A DNA stretch of 64,000 nucleotides from Bactericera cockerelli (taxonomy: Eukaryota > Arthropoda > Insecta > Hemiptera > Triozidae). Each line of letters begins with the position of its first letter. The first letter of the stretch is position 1. Location: positions 62,001 to 126,000 of the forward strand of contig JAMCCL010000015.1 of NCBI GenBank assembly GCA_024516035.1, given 5' to 3'. The notes beneath the pieces were generated by a model. That model ran no database searches, had not been told where the DNA came from, and was given only the letters and a program-made list of their open reading frames with translations. Below are positions 42,166-52,673 of the stretch, piece after piece. The translations under genes were made by a program, and so were the position numbers.

Positions 42166-42800
42166 GACAATAGGGGGTTTATTCTGATCATTTTTTTTTG
42201 TGATTTTTTTAAACTTTTTGGAACCCGGCCATAATTTACCGGTATTTTGGGGGGGGACCCGCTTGGACTAAGTTTTTTATTAGTCATACTATAATATAAG
42301 TGGGTTGCGACTTATGAAATACAACTTTTTTGAATTGTTGATTACGAATTTGACATTAATTTTTTCTATCTGTTATCAGGGGCCGAATTCGAATTATTTT
42401 CGGGGGATAAGGAAAGTCGTGTGATGTCACACTAGTTTATTTCGCTATAATTTATGAAAAAAATAATAATAATTCTATGCTTATTTATAGAAAAAAATGG
42501 ATAACTAATATGCATTTTTTTCCCTACTACACGGTATTATACCTCTTTTTAATGCAAATTTATTTCATTCGAGGGTTGAATAATATAAGTATAGGTAGGT
42601 ATATTGAATTTTATCATTATGTTTACTATTAACATTTCACAGGTTAATCTTTCATTTAAAGCTCAGAATATCGAAATGTTCATTCACCCGTGCCGTAATT
42701 GCCAACAAATCCTTATTTATTTGTTTTTGCTTGACGTGTCTTCTAGGTCATTCGAGACGGAGGTTTTATCATCTATTCACTTGAAACTTACCAACAAGCT
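42166..42800. other. No gene seen
   Basis: AT-rich, with GGGGGGACC near 42250 and GGGGCCGAATTCGAATTATT near 42380, the latter like a Rep5 end. Confidence 0.45.
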
Positions 42801-42801
42801 A

Positions 42802-42848
42802 CCCGGTACAACCAGACTAGATGGTATCAACAGTCTGGTTATACCGGG
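42802..42848. repeat. 17-bp hairpin, one mismatch
   Basis: CCCGGTACAACCAGACT (42802-42818) against 42832-42848; 13-base loop. It directly abuts the 5S-derived fragment. Confidence 0.85.
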
Positions 42849-42930
42849 AAAAGCCAGCATGAAGAGGGTTTGAATTCAATGGTCACCCATCCAAGTCCTA
42901 TCCTGACTGGACGTTGCTTAAATTAAACAT
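42841..42930 (-). mobile_element. 5S-rRNA-derived SINE fragment
   Basis: GGTCACCCATCCAAGTCCTATCC..ACGTTGCTTAA is the reverse complement of the 5S 3' half. In sense orientation it is followed by ATTGAATTCAAACCCTCTTC, ATGCTGGCTTTTCCCGG, the same body as the copy at 687-745. Confidence 0.75.
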
Positions 42931-43042
42931 GCTGTCGTTGGACGCTGCGCTGGTTGTGTTGTGTAGGCCAGAATGATATACTACTTGTGCATGCTCAAAC
43001 CTTCCTGTATGCCAGCGTCAATGGAGCGTTGAATGCACCGCT

Positions 43043-43112
43043 TCTCGTTGGATCACTGAAGTTAAGTAAAAAGTTAGTGGTCGGGCGCATGGTCTCTATC
43101 ACCAAGAACCGC
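43043..43112 (+). mobile_element. 5S-rRNA-derived SINE fragment
   Basis: TCTCGTTGGATCACTGAAGTTAAG matches the 5S box A/C region; the rest is rearranged (GTTAGTGGTCGGGCGCATGG). It lies about 110 bp from the oppositely oriented copy. Confidence 0.7.
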
Positions 43113-43117
43113 TTGTG

Positions 43118-43362
43118 CGAAGTTGATTAATTTAAAATGGGACCATCTGCAGAGTGTTTCCTATATGTGTACAAAATTTCGTCGAAATCTGTTGAGTGGT
43201 TTCTGAGATATGCGCATAACAAGGAATGTTTTTAACCGACAGACAAACACAAAACCAAAGTTGCTCAGGAGGTTATGAAACGTCCAGAAAAATGTTTTTT
43301 TTTTACAAAATTGTACGCAATACTTTCGATTTCTAATATTAGACATTTATCGGAAGTAAAAA
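43118..43362 (+). repeat. Rep1 copy
   Basis: AAGTTGATTAATTTAAAATGGG, ACAAAATTTCGTCGAAATCT, ACCGACAGACAAACACAAAA, GTTGCTCAGGAGGTTATGAA and the terminal ATTTCTAATATTAGACATTT. Confidence 0.8.
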
Positions 43363-44070
43363 ATACATTAGTGACGGTATACTCTAAATCCATAACAATT
43401 TATACCTACAGAATAAACATTTATAAATGGACAACACATATTTCACACTTACGGACTAAACTACGTCACCTGATGTTCATATTTAATAATTTGAGAAGAG
43501 TTTGTAACAGGAGTATACTTAGAATGATCTATTATGCTTTTGTTCAATCTCTTCTTCAATATTGTATATGCTCATGGGGTGGTGCGTACAAAAATACAAT
43601 TGACCCATTACGTAGATCACAAAATATATTGCTCAGGATTATTTTGAAAAAAGATAGAATGTTTCATTCAGATGCTTTATATACATCTTTTGAAGTATTT
43701 AATCTGGAGCAATTATATTTGTACAAACTTACACTTTACACAATAAAATACAGTGACATATGGACAGAACATAATTACACTCACACTCACAATACAAGAC
43801 AATCAGGACTATTACAAATTACACAAATACATAAATCACTTACCCAAAGACATTTCTTTTATTTAGGACAAAAACTTTTTAATGTATTACCAACAGAAAT
43901 TAAAGTTTTGAAAAATGTACCACTCCTATTGAAAAACAGAACAAAAAAATACATCCTAACTAACCAAATAACACTACAAAAATTATTACCACTGGCATGA
44001 TTCCTTTTTTAAGAAAACACTTGAACCACTTCTTGATCTCTTCTCCTTTTACTTTACTTTTAAAATTCTC

Positions 44071-44119
<49 letters not shown>

Positions 44120-44631
44120 TTTCTACTTGTTACTCTTTAACTTAACTTAAAAATAACTCTTTTTTTTATTGTATCCCGCCACCAGATTTAATCTGAATGG
44201 GGTACAAAATACTTCCATATTTCTTTATTCTTTGATATAGTCTCATTTTAAATGTATGTATGTATGTGTACGAATTTCTTTGTGGTGAAGCACAAGGCCT
44301 CTTCACAATTTTTGTGGGTAGCGCAGCATTACTAAGAGCCTCCTTTACATTTCGAATTATTCTATTACATTAATTTCTATTTACTCTGGTAATGCCGCCA
44401 CTGGTCGTTACTCATACAAGTAACTACTCATTTTTCCTCACGAGGTATGAGTGGACCCCGAACATCCAAGTACAGAGCAGAAAAAATCCTCCCCCGCTGG
44501 GAATCGAACCCAGGTCACCATGTGTGCAATGCCTAGCGCGCTAACTCGCTCTGCCACAGTGACTACTGTCTCATTTTAAATGTATTAAAATGTTATTCCT
44601 GTGTAAGAGACCTCAAATATACAATAAAAGT

Positions 44632-44667
<36 letters not shown>
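43363..44667 (+). pseudogene. LINE 3' end with SINE in its UTR
   Basis: The open frame to 44000 encodes the region after the RT core: ISHLRTKLRHLMFIFNNLRR, MIYYAFVQSLLQYCICSWGG, DPLRRSQNILLRIILKK, HNTRQSGLLQITQ and FYLGQKLFNVLPTEIK, ending LLPLA. The RT catalytic boxes are absent. The in-frame start at 43275 lies in Rep1 and is not real. A 44-base internal A run sits at 44074-44117. AATAAA is at 44622-44627 and the poly(A) tail at 44640-44666. SINE-C (44258-44567) lies inside the 3' UTR. The clade is not certain (CR1/Jockey-like). Confidence 0.82.
44258..44567 (-). mobile_element. SINE-C, full length with 18-bp duplication
   Basis: Flanked by GTCTCATTTTAAATGTAT at 44240-44257 and 44568-44585, which fixes both ends (310 bp). 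In sense: AGTAGTCACTGTGGCAGAGC, GCGCGCTAGGCATTGCACAC, perfect B box GGTTCGATTCC, CATACCTCGTGAGGAAAAAT, CCAGTGGCGGCATTACCAGA, GCGCTACCCACAAAAATTGT, then a 3' tail with (CATA)n. Confidence 0.95.
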
Positions 44668-45426
44668 TCCAAAATAAACATGACCCGATTCATCAAACCA
44701 TCAATATTTAAACACACTTACAAATATTGAGCATTATTAATGTCTCCCGATGGAACAACAATAAGGCCCGAATTCTGAGATAGGATTAGAATAACTAATC
44801 CTACACTTTCACCTAATACGCCTTCTGATGGAAATTTTGGGACTTTCTGCTGGAATAATGGAACTTCTTTGTTCTAGTCGGGCAGTATAAAAAAGTGATA
44901 TTAATATTAATTGAGGAAAACACATTTACCATCTAATGGAAAAAAAAACACTACTACGAACTGATGACGCCTTCAATATTGAAAATAATATCACCATCAT
45001 CATGAATAAAAAAACAAATTTAGTGACGTCATTTCATAAATCCAACATCAGGCGCAATTATTGAACTCTCTCTTAGCAGAATAAACAAATGAAAAAACCC
45101 CAACATCAACAGTTTGAACAAATGTGTTGTCCGGAGCGTAAAAAATATTCGAGAAGAGTTTATTTAGCAGCCTCTTCAAATTCTTTGGGGAGTATGTTTT
45201 ATACAAATCCAATCAAGTTTTATTTGTACATAATTATTAAATACAAACAAATGGACATTATTCAAGTTAAATTTAATCAAGGGCGTGTTTATAACTACGC
45301 CATTCTCTCTGTCTATCATGTGGGTAGGCAAGGCTAACTAAATAAGACACTGGGTCCAATGCAGCCGATAGGTATTGAATCTTAAATGATTTTATATGGA
45401 TAAAGTAGGTTATACTTACAATCTGG
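44668..45426. other. AT-rich DNA with a SINE-D tail
   Basis: 44824-44895 (GGGACTTTCTGCTGGAATAA, then TCGGGCAGTATAAAAAAGTG) matches the 3' part of SINE-D. CCCGAATTCTGAGATAGGATTA at 44768-44790 resembles a Rep5 end. The open frame 45089-45337 is not convincing. Confidence 0.5.
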
Positions 45427-45556
45427 AATTAAATATTTAGGGAGAAATCAATAGACAAAATCGAGATCTTAAGTCATGACTTAGCATTAGTTTTCCCCCA
45501 TCTAAGACAATACGCAAAATCTAGACTTAACTCCAGAGAGATATTACAAAAACGTC
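45427..45556. mobile_element. Rep4, short inverted-repeat element
   Basis: GAGAAATCAATAGAC at one end and GTCTATCCCCTCC at the other; inside, GTCATGACTTAGCATTAGTT and TAAGACAATACGCAAAATCT. A partial reverse match lies at 33316-33415. Confidence 0.5.
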
Positions 45557-45648
45557 TATCCCCTCCACACTTAGTTTCTATCAGTTTACATGGTTTTACC
45601 TTAAATCTAACTTAGAAATTTTGCTATTGAAAAAGAACAATAAGTCTT

Positions 45649-45762
45649 ACGGCCGAATAAAATCAAAAGGATTACAACAAAGATAAGTTGGACTGAAGTG
45701 CTCTGTGATTGGTTGAAACTACGACTTGTAATCCTATTTCATAATTCCGTTTCGGCCCTTAG
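45649..45762. mobile_element. Rep5, MITE-like element
   Basis: ACGGCCGAATAAAATCAAAA, GGATTACAACAAAGATAAG at the left; GTAATCCTATTTCATAATTC, CGTTTCGGCCCTTAG at the right. These form imperfect inverted repeats of about 35 bp. GATTGGTTGAAACT in the middle is shared (in reverse) with 58270-58435. Confidence 0.6.
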
Positions 45763-46084
45763 TCGTGGTTTATAACTCAAGAACATATTATATTGTAATA
45801 ATATGTTTCAATATATATTGCTCACCAAAAATGATGGCATTTACGTAAAGGGAAAGGGTATTATTGAAAGAGGAGCGAGAGACAGAAAATACTCAAAGAA
45901 ATGGTTCTCACAAGATGTAAGAAATTATTTGGGATTTTGATGGAGTTTGGTAGCCGCGGGTATGAAAGAGATGTTAAAATTTATCGGCTGTCGAGATACA
46001 ATGGGAGGGGGAGGGGGGGGGGTTGAGGGTTAAATAATGGGAGAATCTAATGACCTGCCTCTCTCCTCTTTTCTTAAGCTATAA

Positions 46085-46560
46085 TTTCCCTCTCTCTCTC
46101 TCTCTCTGTCTCTCTCTCCCTCTCTCTCTCTCTCTCTCCCTCTCTCTCTATATCTACGAGTATACTGCTCTCCTTCTCTTAATCTCTTTCCCTATTATTC
46201 TTTCACTTTACCTCTTTTTCCCTCTCTAATTATCTCATTTTCTATTTCTCTCTCCCTCTCACTTTCCCTTTGTCTCCGTCTTTATCTCTCTCCATTCTCA
46301 CTTCCTCTCTTTCCCTCGCTCTTTCTCTCTTCCCCGCTTTCTCTCATTCCCTCTCTCCCTTTCCTTTTCTCAGTCTATCTCTCTCTTTTATTCTTTCTCT
46401 CTCTACCTTTCTCTCTCCCCCCTTCCCTCTTTATCTCCTTCCCTCAAACCTCAACGCTCTATCCTCCCCAGTCTCTCTCTCTATTTCTCTTTCTGTGGCT
46501 CTATTTCTCCATGTTTCTCTCTCTCTCCCTTCCTCCATCTCATATTTGCCTCACATTACA
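46085..46560. repeat. TC-rich tract
   Basis: TCTCTCTC, CCCTCTC and TTTCTC units; the 99-codon frame is Ser/Leu repeat. Confidence 0.92.
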
Positions 46561-46779
46561 GTTGTATAAATGACAGCTTAAAAGATGAATCTTTGTAGAC
46601 ACACATAACTTACCGTTCTGTTTGATTTTGATGTTCTCAGGTGAGTCAATGATTTGAAGAACTACATTCTACATAATTACTTAATTCATTGAAATGTAAT
46701 GGTCAATGGTCGGGTAAGTCTGTTTCATAGTTTTTAGCGGATATTTTCATAAAAAAATATATAATGATAACACTATTTA
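46561..46779. other. AT-rich spacer, no feature
   Basis: Nothing recognised. Confidence 0.4.
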
Positions 46780-46976
46780 GTGGAGGGTAACCCCCAGGCG
46801 AGGATAATGCTCAAAGCATTTTCTACCACCTAAAAGAGTCTTAGTACTATGTGGTCACAAACTCAAATTAACGAGGAAAAATTTATGCACTGGGTGATTC
46901 GAACCAACGCAACGGATCCCTACGATACCTGGATTACAACACTAGCGCGTTAACCAATTGACTACCAGTGCTTACC
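46780..46976 (-). mobile_element. SINE-E copy (tRNA-derived)
   Basis: In reverse: AGCACTGGTAGTCAATTGG (A box TAGTCAATTGG), TTAACGCGCTAGTGTTGTAA, CCAGGTATCGTAGGGATCCG, B box TTGGTTCGAATCACCC, then TTAATTTGAGTTTGTGACCA and AAAATGCTTTGAGC. Same family as 51106-51302. Confidence 0.85.
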
Positions 46977-47446
46977 ATATTTTGAGAAGAGGTCTTTTGC
47001 TCACCACAAATCTTTCTCTCTACCCCCTCCTTTTCAGTACTTTTTTTCTCTACCTAGGTAGGTACATCCCGCTTTCCATATCTAAAATACATAAATAGTA
47101 CATATTCCCACGTACGTAACAGATGTAACGTCATATTGCTAAAAATAAAAACATCTTCACTAATAATAATGTTAATAATAGCAATCACTAGAGGCAATTC
47201 ATATATGTAGGCTAAAAATAACCTCTACTTAAAGTGATTGATAATGTTCTTGAGGGACAGGTGGATGGATTAGAGAGAAGAGAAAGAGATTTCAGGGTAT
47301 TATTATTACATTCATTGTTAGACAGACATTTGTACATCAGAAGTAACAATGACAAAGAAAAGATAACACATTGCCAATTATGGACACAATACTTTCTCTT
47401 GATTGGTTAGTTAAGTTTAGTATTGAATTTAGGGGTTGGGTGAAAG
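46977..47446. other. No gene; short Rep1 block
   Basis: 47375-47405 (ATTGCCAATTATGGACACAATA) is the Rep1 start. Otherwise AT-rich. Confidence 0.5.
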
Positions 47447-47520
47447 AGATTGCCATAGGTAATAACACCGCCATTTAGTTAGGACATATTATGTGTGTAT
47501 TGTACATTTATTTTATTTAT
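47447..47520 (+). repeat. Rep3 copy
   Basis: AGAGATTGCCATAGGTAATA then ACACCGCCATTTAGTTAGGA; matches 7460-7515. Confidence 0.5.
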
Positions 47521-47689
47521 TTTTTCACTGGGTTGTGTATTAATTCCTAATAGCGGCCGATGAGAAAATGTTTTGGTGGTGCTGCCACCACTGTTGATTT
47601 CTAGAGACTGAAAGTTAAGTTAGCCTTCGCTCCTAATAACCTCAGATGTAAATAGCAACGTCCAGCGAAGTGAAGACTTGTTGATGCTG

Positions 47690-47828
47690 GCATTCTGGCC
47701 CAACCCAGGCTGGGTGATGTTAATGTGGGTAGCAGGTTTTTGAGTTTCATGTGTATGGAGGGTGACACCCCCGTTGTGATAAGACCATGCAGTTGAAAGC
47801 AACGTTAAACCAAAAAAAAAAAAAAAAT
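47690..47828 (+). mobile_element. SINE-A 3' part with A tail
   Basis: CCCAACCCAGGCTGGGTGAT, GTTAATGTGGGTAGCAGG, GGAGGGTGACACCCCCGTTG, AACGTTAAACC followed by 16 A. Confidence 0.75.
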
Positions 47829-48331
47829 AAGTTTCCATTGGATTTTTCTTTCTCTCTCTTCTGCTTTAACCTTATTTTTGGTCATTTTTGCTTCTCTTAT
47901 TTTTAACTTACTCCTTCACTACTTGTTCTAAATCTTTCTTCTCTCTCTCCTCCTCTCTGCTCGATTGCCACTTGAAAAAAATGGGACGAAATTTGAATTT
48001 CTGAGCAATTGCCCAAAAACAATGTGTTCTTTTTGAATTCCCCCATCCTTTAGACAGAAATTGCATGGTTGATAAGGATTCAAACAATAAAAAAGGGAAA
48101 ACCTTTTCCTTGTTCTGTTTGTGATTCCATTAGGTACAGGGCAGTTGTCAGTTGGGAGATTTTTCAAACAGACTTTATTCTCTATTTTTTTCTAAAAAGA
48201 ATGTATTCATTCTTAGAAATATACCCCAAACGGCCTGAAAATTATTGGTAAAATTTTAAAATCATCAGTTTTTATTGGGTCACACATACATATTGACAAA
48301 ACATTAATATCATTTTCGAAGAGAATTAAAA
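47829..48331. other. No gene seen
   Basis: AT-rich; small frames on both strands around 48060-48250 are not supported. Confidence 0.45.
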
Positions 48332-48478
48332 AGTTATCATATTTGTGTTAATCACTTTCGTAATATCACAACTACTCAAACTCGCTTTACTAACTCCACG
48401 CTGAAACCGGGACTTGAACCACTGACCTCCAGTTTACAAGTCGCCGCCTTATCGATCAAGCTACGGAGGTCGGTCGAA
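48332..48478 (-). mobile_element. SINE-B, best copy
   Basis: In reverse: CGACCGACCTCCGTAGCTTG, ATCGATAAGGCGGCGACTTG, TAAACTGGAGGTCAGTGG, B box GGTTCAAGTCC, TTAGTAAAGCGAGTTTGAGT, AGTTGTGATATTACGAAAGT and ACACAAATATGATAACTT. The D-arm lacks one A-box consensus base. Confidence 0.85.
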
Positions 48479-49390
48479 CAGAATTTTATAATATACAGGA
48501 AAAAATATGTCCCATATGTTCCTCTCATTTACTTTTTTACACCTGGCCCTATAAGTCCCTCTCATGCATTATACATAACAACCTCTGACCTTTCCTTCAT
48601 CTATCTTCTGATTTTTCCTGACTTAAACTAAACACCTTTGATGCGGATTAACTTGCCTCGTTGAAGGTGCTACTAACGTGGAATGAAGGGGCAACAGACA
48701 AGGATTTTGTCACATTAATCTTTGTGAAAACATTGCAAGGAAGTTCCTTTGAGAAATGCCTTAGGAGTGACTTTTTACAAGATTTTTTTAGTAGGTAATA
48801 TTGTTTTCACTCCTTTTCTCAACGTCTCTTACATCGCCTCAAATTGGATTCATTTAAATATCACAACAAAGAAAATAGTAAAGAATAAAAAAATTGTTTT
48901 ATTTTAGTAATATAGTTTTATAAAAAATTCACAACAAGGTACACAAAGACAGTAGTAAACAGAGGTTATAACATCGCTGATCATATAATTTCAAAAACAA
49001 AAATACATTTCAAATTAATAGTTATATTGTCTAATGAATTTGCTTCGTTGATCATTTCAACTTAAAACAAAATATTTATTGTCTATCAAAGTCTCTCATT
49101 CGATATTTTTTTCTAGAAAAGCAGTAGATAACTTTTAGTGCTCAAACCGTTAACATTGTCTTTTTTTCCTACGAGTATTCTTGTGAAAATACTTAAATCT
49201 ATTGTGGTTTTTGAAAAAAAAAACTCACAAGAATAATCAACAAAAATAGTAAACAAAAGAAGAAAAATATCTGCCGATCTCAAAAAAGAATTAGTTTCCG
49301 CGGTTTAATAAACCCGCAAGTTTATTTTTCTCGTCCAGTCAACAACTTATCAAAAACAAAGATAAAGAAACCATGCCAATGTTGAGATGG
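48479..49390. other. No gene seen
   Basis: AT-rich DNA without family matches. Confidence 0.5.
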
Positions 49391-49393
49391 GGA

Positions 49394-49440
<47 letters not shown>

Positions 49441-49500
49441 TAGAGAGAGAGAGAAATAAGAGACAGAGAGAGAAGGAGGAGAAGGAGTGACAGGAAAAGA
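49391..49500. repeat. (GA)n microsatellite
   Basis: A GA array of about 38 bases at 49397-49434, then GA-rich. Confidence 0.95.
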
Positions 49501-49749
49501 AGAAGACAGATATGAAAAGGAAGAATAATAATACAATGCCAATAATTGACCCAAGTGACACCCTCATGAATAGTTCAAATCGTGTACATTTCGCGGGAGT
49601 AATTTATCGACTTTCCACTTGTATCTCCTAAAAAAACTTCAACCGATCTCACTTGAACGCGCAAAAATCCTCTTAAATTTCAAAACCAAACACTTCAACC
49701 AATTTCAGATGAGTTTGTCACCCACAAGATCTTTATCTCGAAGATCCGT

Positions 49750-49900
49750 TGGGTCGAAGTTGATTAATTTGAAATGGGTGCATCAACACATTTCTCTCTA
49801 ATGCGTTCGTATTATTATGATGATCAAAATTATGTTGAAATCAAAATGTTTGTAGTTTCTGAGATTTTGCGCATTGCAAAGAATGAAAATTGCAGATCTA
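49750..49900 (+). repeat. Rep1 fragment
   Basis: CGAAGTTGATTAATTTGAAA, ATGTTGAAATCAAAATG, TAGTTTCTGAGATTTTGCGC, ATTGCAAAGAATG, in the same order as 43118-43240. Confidence 0.6.
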
Positions 49901-49914
49901 CCGGTATTGTAGAT

Positions 49915-49993
49915 CTGAATGGTAAAGGCGGCACTCTGTCAATCCAGAGATACCAGAGGTCGCGGGTTCGAAACCCAGGCGGGACATGACCAG
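49915..49993 (+). mobile_element. SINE-D 5' part (split copy)
   Basis: GGTAAAGGCGGCACTCTG, AATCCAGAGATACCAGAGG, B box CGCGGGTTCGAAACCCAGG, GGGACATGACCAG. The copy continues at 52674 after the DNA-transposon insertion; ATGACCAG is present on both sides. Confidence 0.88.
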
Positions 49994-50559
49994 TAGGCCG
50001 GAGTGAAAAAAATAATTTTGGAATTTGAAAACGCCTAATATGTCAAAAGTTGTGATTTTGTGAGTAGATCAATCCCTGAAAGTTTCAAAAATTAAAAAAA
50101 TGATCTTGAGTCTCCACATTGAGCTTAAAGTTTTTGCTATTTTTGAGTATGCAATTTGAAGGGGCAACATAGTTTTTTACCCTTTATTGACCTCTGACAT
50201 GAAAAGTTTTCATTTTACCAAAAAAAGTATTGTATTAAATTGTATTGAGAACAATTTTTTGTATCATTTAGTATCATAAAACGTCTCTCTATGATGTACA
50301 GTTAAAGAGATAGAACATTAGAACACTAATAGTTATGACTCTTGTTGAAAACTTATGAAAATTATAATTTTTGGGACACTCCGCTTCTAAAAAATCATAA
50401 AATTATTATTACCTTATATGATAACGAGTATCATATGTATTAAAGACATTACCAGAAAGAACAAACAATGAAAAGTACTAAATTAAGGATCAAAGGTTAT
50501 ATATTTTCAAATGATTATCATTCATTTTATGTATTACCAAAAAAAATCTTTTTTGTGCT

Positions 50560-51090
50560 ACACACAGGAATATTTTTATTCGGTCTCGGGCAACTTCGCC
50601 ACAAACAGATTGTGATGCCTCAGTTACCATTACCAGCCTGATACGCCTTTCCACAGCTTGAGTGTGGCTGCTGGCATGGGAGTTTGAGAGCATCGAACTC
50701 CGTTTGGGATCGGATGAGGCATATAATTTCCTCATCAGTCAGGTTCAAGGTTGCCGCTGGATCCAGTGGATTTTCCCAACTGATATATGAGGTTGAAGTA
50801 GTCATCAGCTTCAAAATTATGAGGAGACAATTTGGGCTGGCGGACTTAAAACATAGAGGAGACCAGCAGTCTGGCTGGGTGACTATAAACAGGGAGTAGA
50901 CCAGCATTGGCTTGGTTCGGGGGGTCCTTGTCAATTAATAGACTCCTTGTAAAGACAGTGGTAGGAGTAGGAGTGCTGAATCATTCCTCCATTGTCTGGC
51001 TACCATCGTTCACATTATCTTTATGAAGCTTGCGGGATTTTAAAATTCTACCCAATGCTTGTTCTCGCACATTAGAGCGCGAATCCTTAA
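50560..51090 (-). pseudogene. Decayed ORF of the transposon, unrecognised transposase candidate
   Basis: Three pieces on the minus strand in different frames. About 51085-50980: KDSRSNVREQALGRILKSRK. About 50830-50700: NLTDEEIICLIRSQTEFDA then LKLPC. About 50710-50590: SHTQAVERRIRLV and TEASQSVCGEVARDR. From memory, the motif 'HTQAVER..KLVTEAS..VCG...RDG' together with 'VRE...RRILK.R' occurs near the C-termini of uncharacterised proteins common in arthropod genomes; I cannot confirm this without a search. At least two frameshifts and a stop break it. It lies wholly inside the terminal inverted repeats, so it is most simply the element's own gene. Confidence 0.6.
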
Positions 51091-51105
51091 TTATAATAAC
51101 ACACT

Positions 51106-51303
51106 TTAGTGAAGGTAATCACCGGGCGAGGTTAGTGCTCAAAGCATTTTCTACCACCTAACCCTCAGAGTCTTATTATTATGTGGTCACAAACACAAAT
51201 TAATGAGGAAAAGTTCATTCACTGGGTGGGATTCGAACCAACGGATCCCTACGCTACCTGGTTTACCAGACTAGCGCGTTAACCACTTGACTAAAAGTGC
51301 ACC
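51106..51303 (-). mobile_element. SINE-E copy inside the transposon
   Basis: In reverse: GCACTTTTAGTCAAGTGG with perfect A box TAGTCAAGTGG, CGCGCTAGTCTGGTAAACC, perfect B box GGTTCGAATCC, then ATGAACTTTTCCTCATTAA and GCCCGGTGATTACCTTCAC. Confidence 0.9.
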
Positions 51304-51331
51304 TTAGCATTGCAAGAAGTACAAGTTGAAA

Positions 51332-51478
51332 AGTTATCATATTTGTGTTAATCAATTTCGTGATATCACAACTACTCAAACTCGCTTTACTAATTCTACG
51401 CTGAAACCGGACATGAACCACCGACCTCTAGGTTACAAGTCCGCAACCTTATCGATCAAGCTACTTGGTCAGTTTGCG
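51332..51478 (-). mobile_element. SINE-B copy inside the transposon
   Basis: In reverse: GACCAAGTAGCTTGATCG, CCTAGAGGTCGGTGGTTCAT, AAGCGAGTTTGAGTAGTTGT, GATATCACGAAATTGATTAA. It sits about 30 bp from the SINE-E copy. Confidence 0.88.
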
Positions 51479-52488
51479 AGAAGAGTATTTTCAAAGTAAG
51501 CGAAATACGCGTTTCTCTGTATCACATCAAACATAAGTTTTTTGTATTGTATAGACAAGAAAGAACATTTCTTAATCATTTTAAATAAATGCATGGGCCT
51601 TTCTGAGCTATTTTTTTTTTTTTTTCATTTAAAACCACGACGGGGCAATCACTTTCATTATGTAATTAGCAAGAAGTTATATCTTTTATATGAAGTGCCT
51701 CAATAACGCTCTGTAGGAAAACAGGGCCAAATATTAAAAACTTTCAGTAGGGCGGCTGCAAATTAAAAAAAAAAAAAAACAATTTAAAGTTATAATTAAA
51801 AGATTTACATGTAATATTAACTATCAATCAAAACGATTATTATTCTTAGGTAATACTGACATGATATGGGTATTTCACTTCATACAAAAATTAGTTAGTT
51901 ATTTTATTTAAACAACCAAGTCAACCTAGAAAAATTTGATCCGTAATATCCGTAGTTAATTTCTAACGAATGCACAAATTAATTTGAACAATCATTTTCA
52001 CATAGAAAGAAAGATCTAAAAACTCAGTTTTGTACTGCTTTAATTACAAAGCTACAAATTGGAGACGAGACCGGACAAGAACAAGCGCGAAAATGTCAGT
52101 AAGCATTAAATTTATTTTCGCGCACAGTTACCTACATAGATTTTATATACATACATGTTACTTGTACTCGTATAATGTAGGAAGATGTCTTAAATAACCA
52201 ACTATATATAGATAACAACGTAAATCTTTTATCCTGAAAAAAGTAGGCCTGAGTTGTACCAGCACCTATGATATGGACTAATAACCTACCATATTATTAT
52301 CATTTTCCGAAGTTTCTGCTAGAGTTACAATTGTTTATGTTCTATCTCATAGATAGTACATCATAGAGAGAAGTTTTAAGGAATTAAAATATAGAAAAAA
52401 TTGTTTACAACATAATTTTATTCAATATCTTTTTTTGTATAATGAACACTTTTCATGTTAGACGTGCTTCTAGTGCAAAAACCGATGA
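51479..52488. other. Transposon interior, no coding seen
   Basis: AT-rich sequence within the 2.7-kb element; no ORF recognised on either strand. Confidence 0.5.
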
Positions 52489-52673
52489 TGCCCCTTCAAA
52501 TTGCATACTCAAAAATAGCAAAAACTTTAAGCTCAATGTGGAGACTCAAGATCATTTTTTTAATTTTTGAAACTTTCAGGGATTGATCTACTCATAAAAT
52601 CACAACTTTTGACATATTAGGCGTTTTCAAATTCCAAAATTATTTTTTTACCCCCCTGTTTCACTCCGGCCTA

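Larger units (their letters stand above)
49994..52673. mobile_element. 2.7-kb DNA transposon with long inverted ends
   Basis: The element begins TAGGCCGGAGTGAAA and ends with its complement TTTCACTCCGGCCTA. It is flanked by the 8-bp duplication ATGACCAG (49986-49993 and 52674-52681) inside a SINE-D. The inverted repeats run about 174 bp on the left (49994-50167) and 185 bp on the right (52489-52673). They are nearly identical except for an 11-base insertion (CAGGGGGGT-like) on the right. Inside are a decayed minus-strand ORF (50560-51090), a SINE-E and a SINE-B. An 8-bp duplication suits hAT or P types, but the TAGGCC terminus does not let me name the superfamily. Confidence 0.92.

Noticed and set aside
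42841..43112. 5S rRNA genes
   Set aside because: Only parts of the 5S sequence are present, diverged and joined to a non-5S body; they are SINE fragments.
44240..44667. LTR pair suggested by repeated GTCTCATTTTAAATGTAT
   Set aside because: It is an 18-bp target duplication around a SINE, not a long terminal repeat; no LTR element was found in the window.
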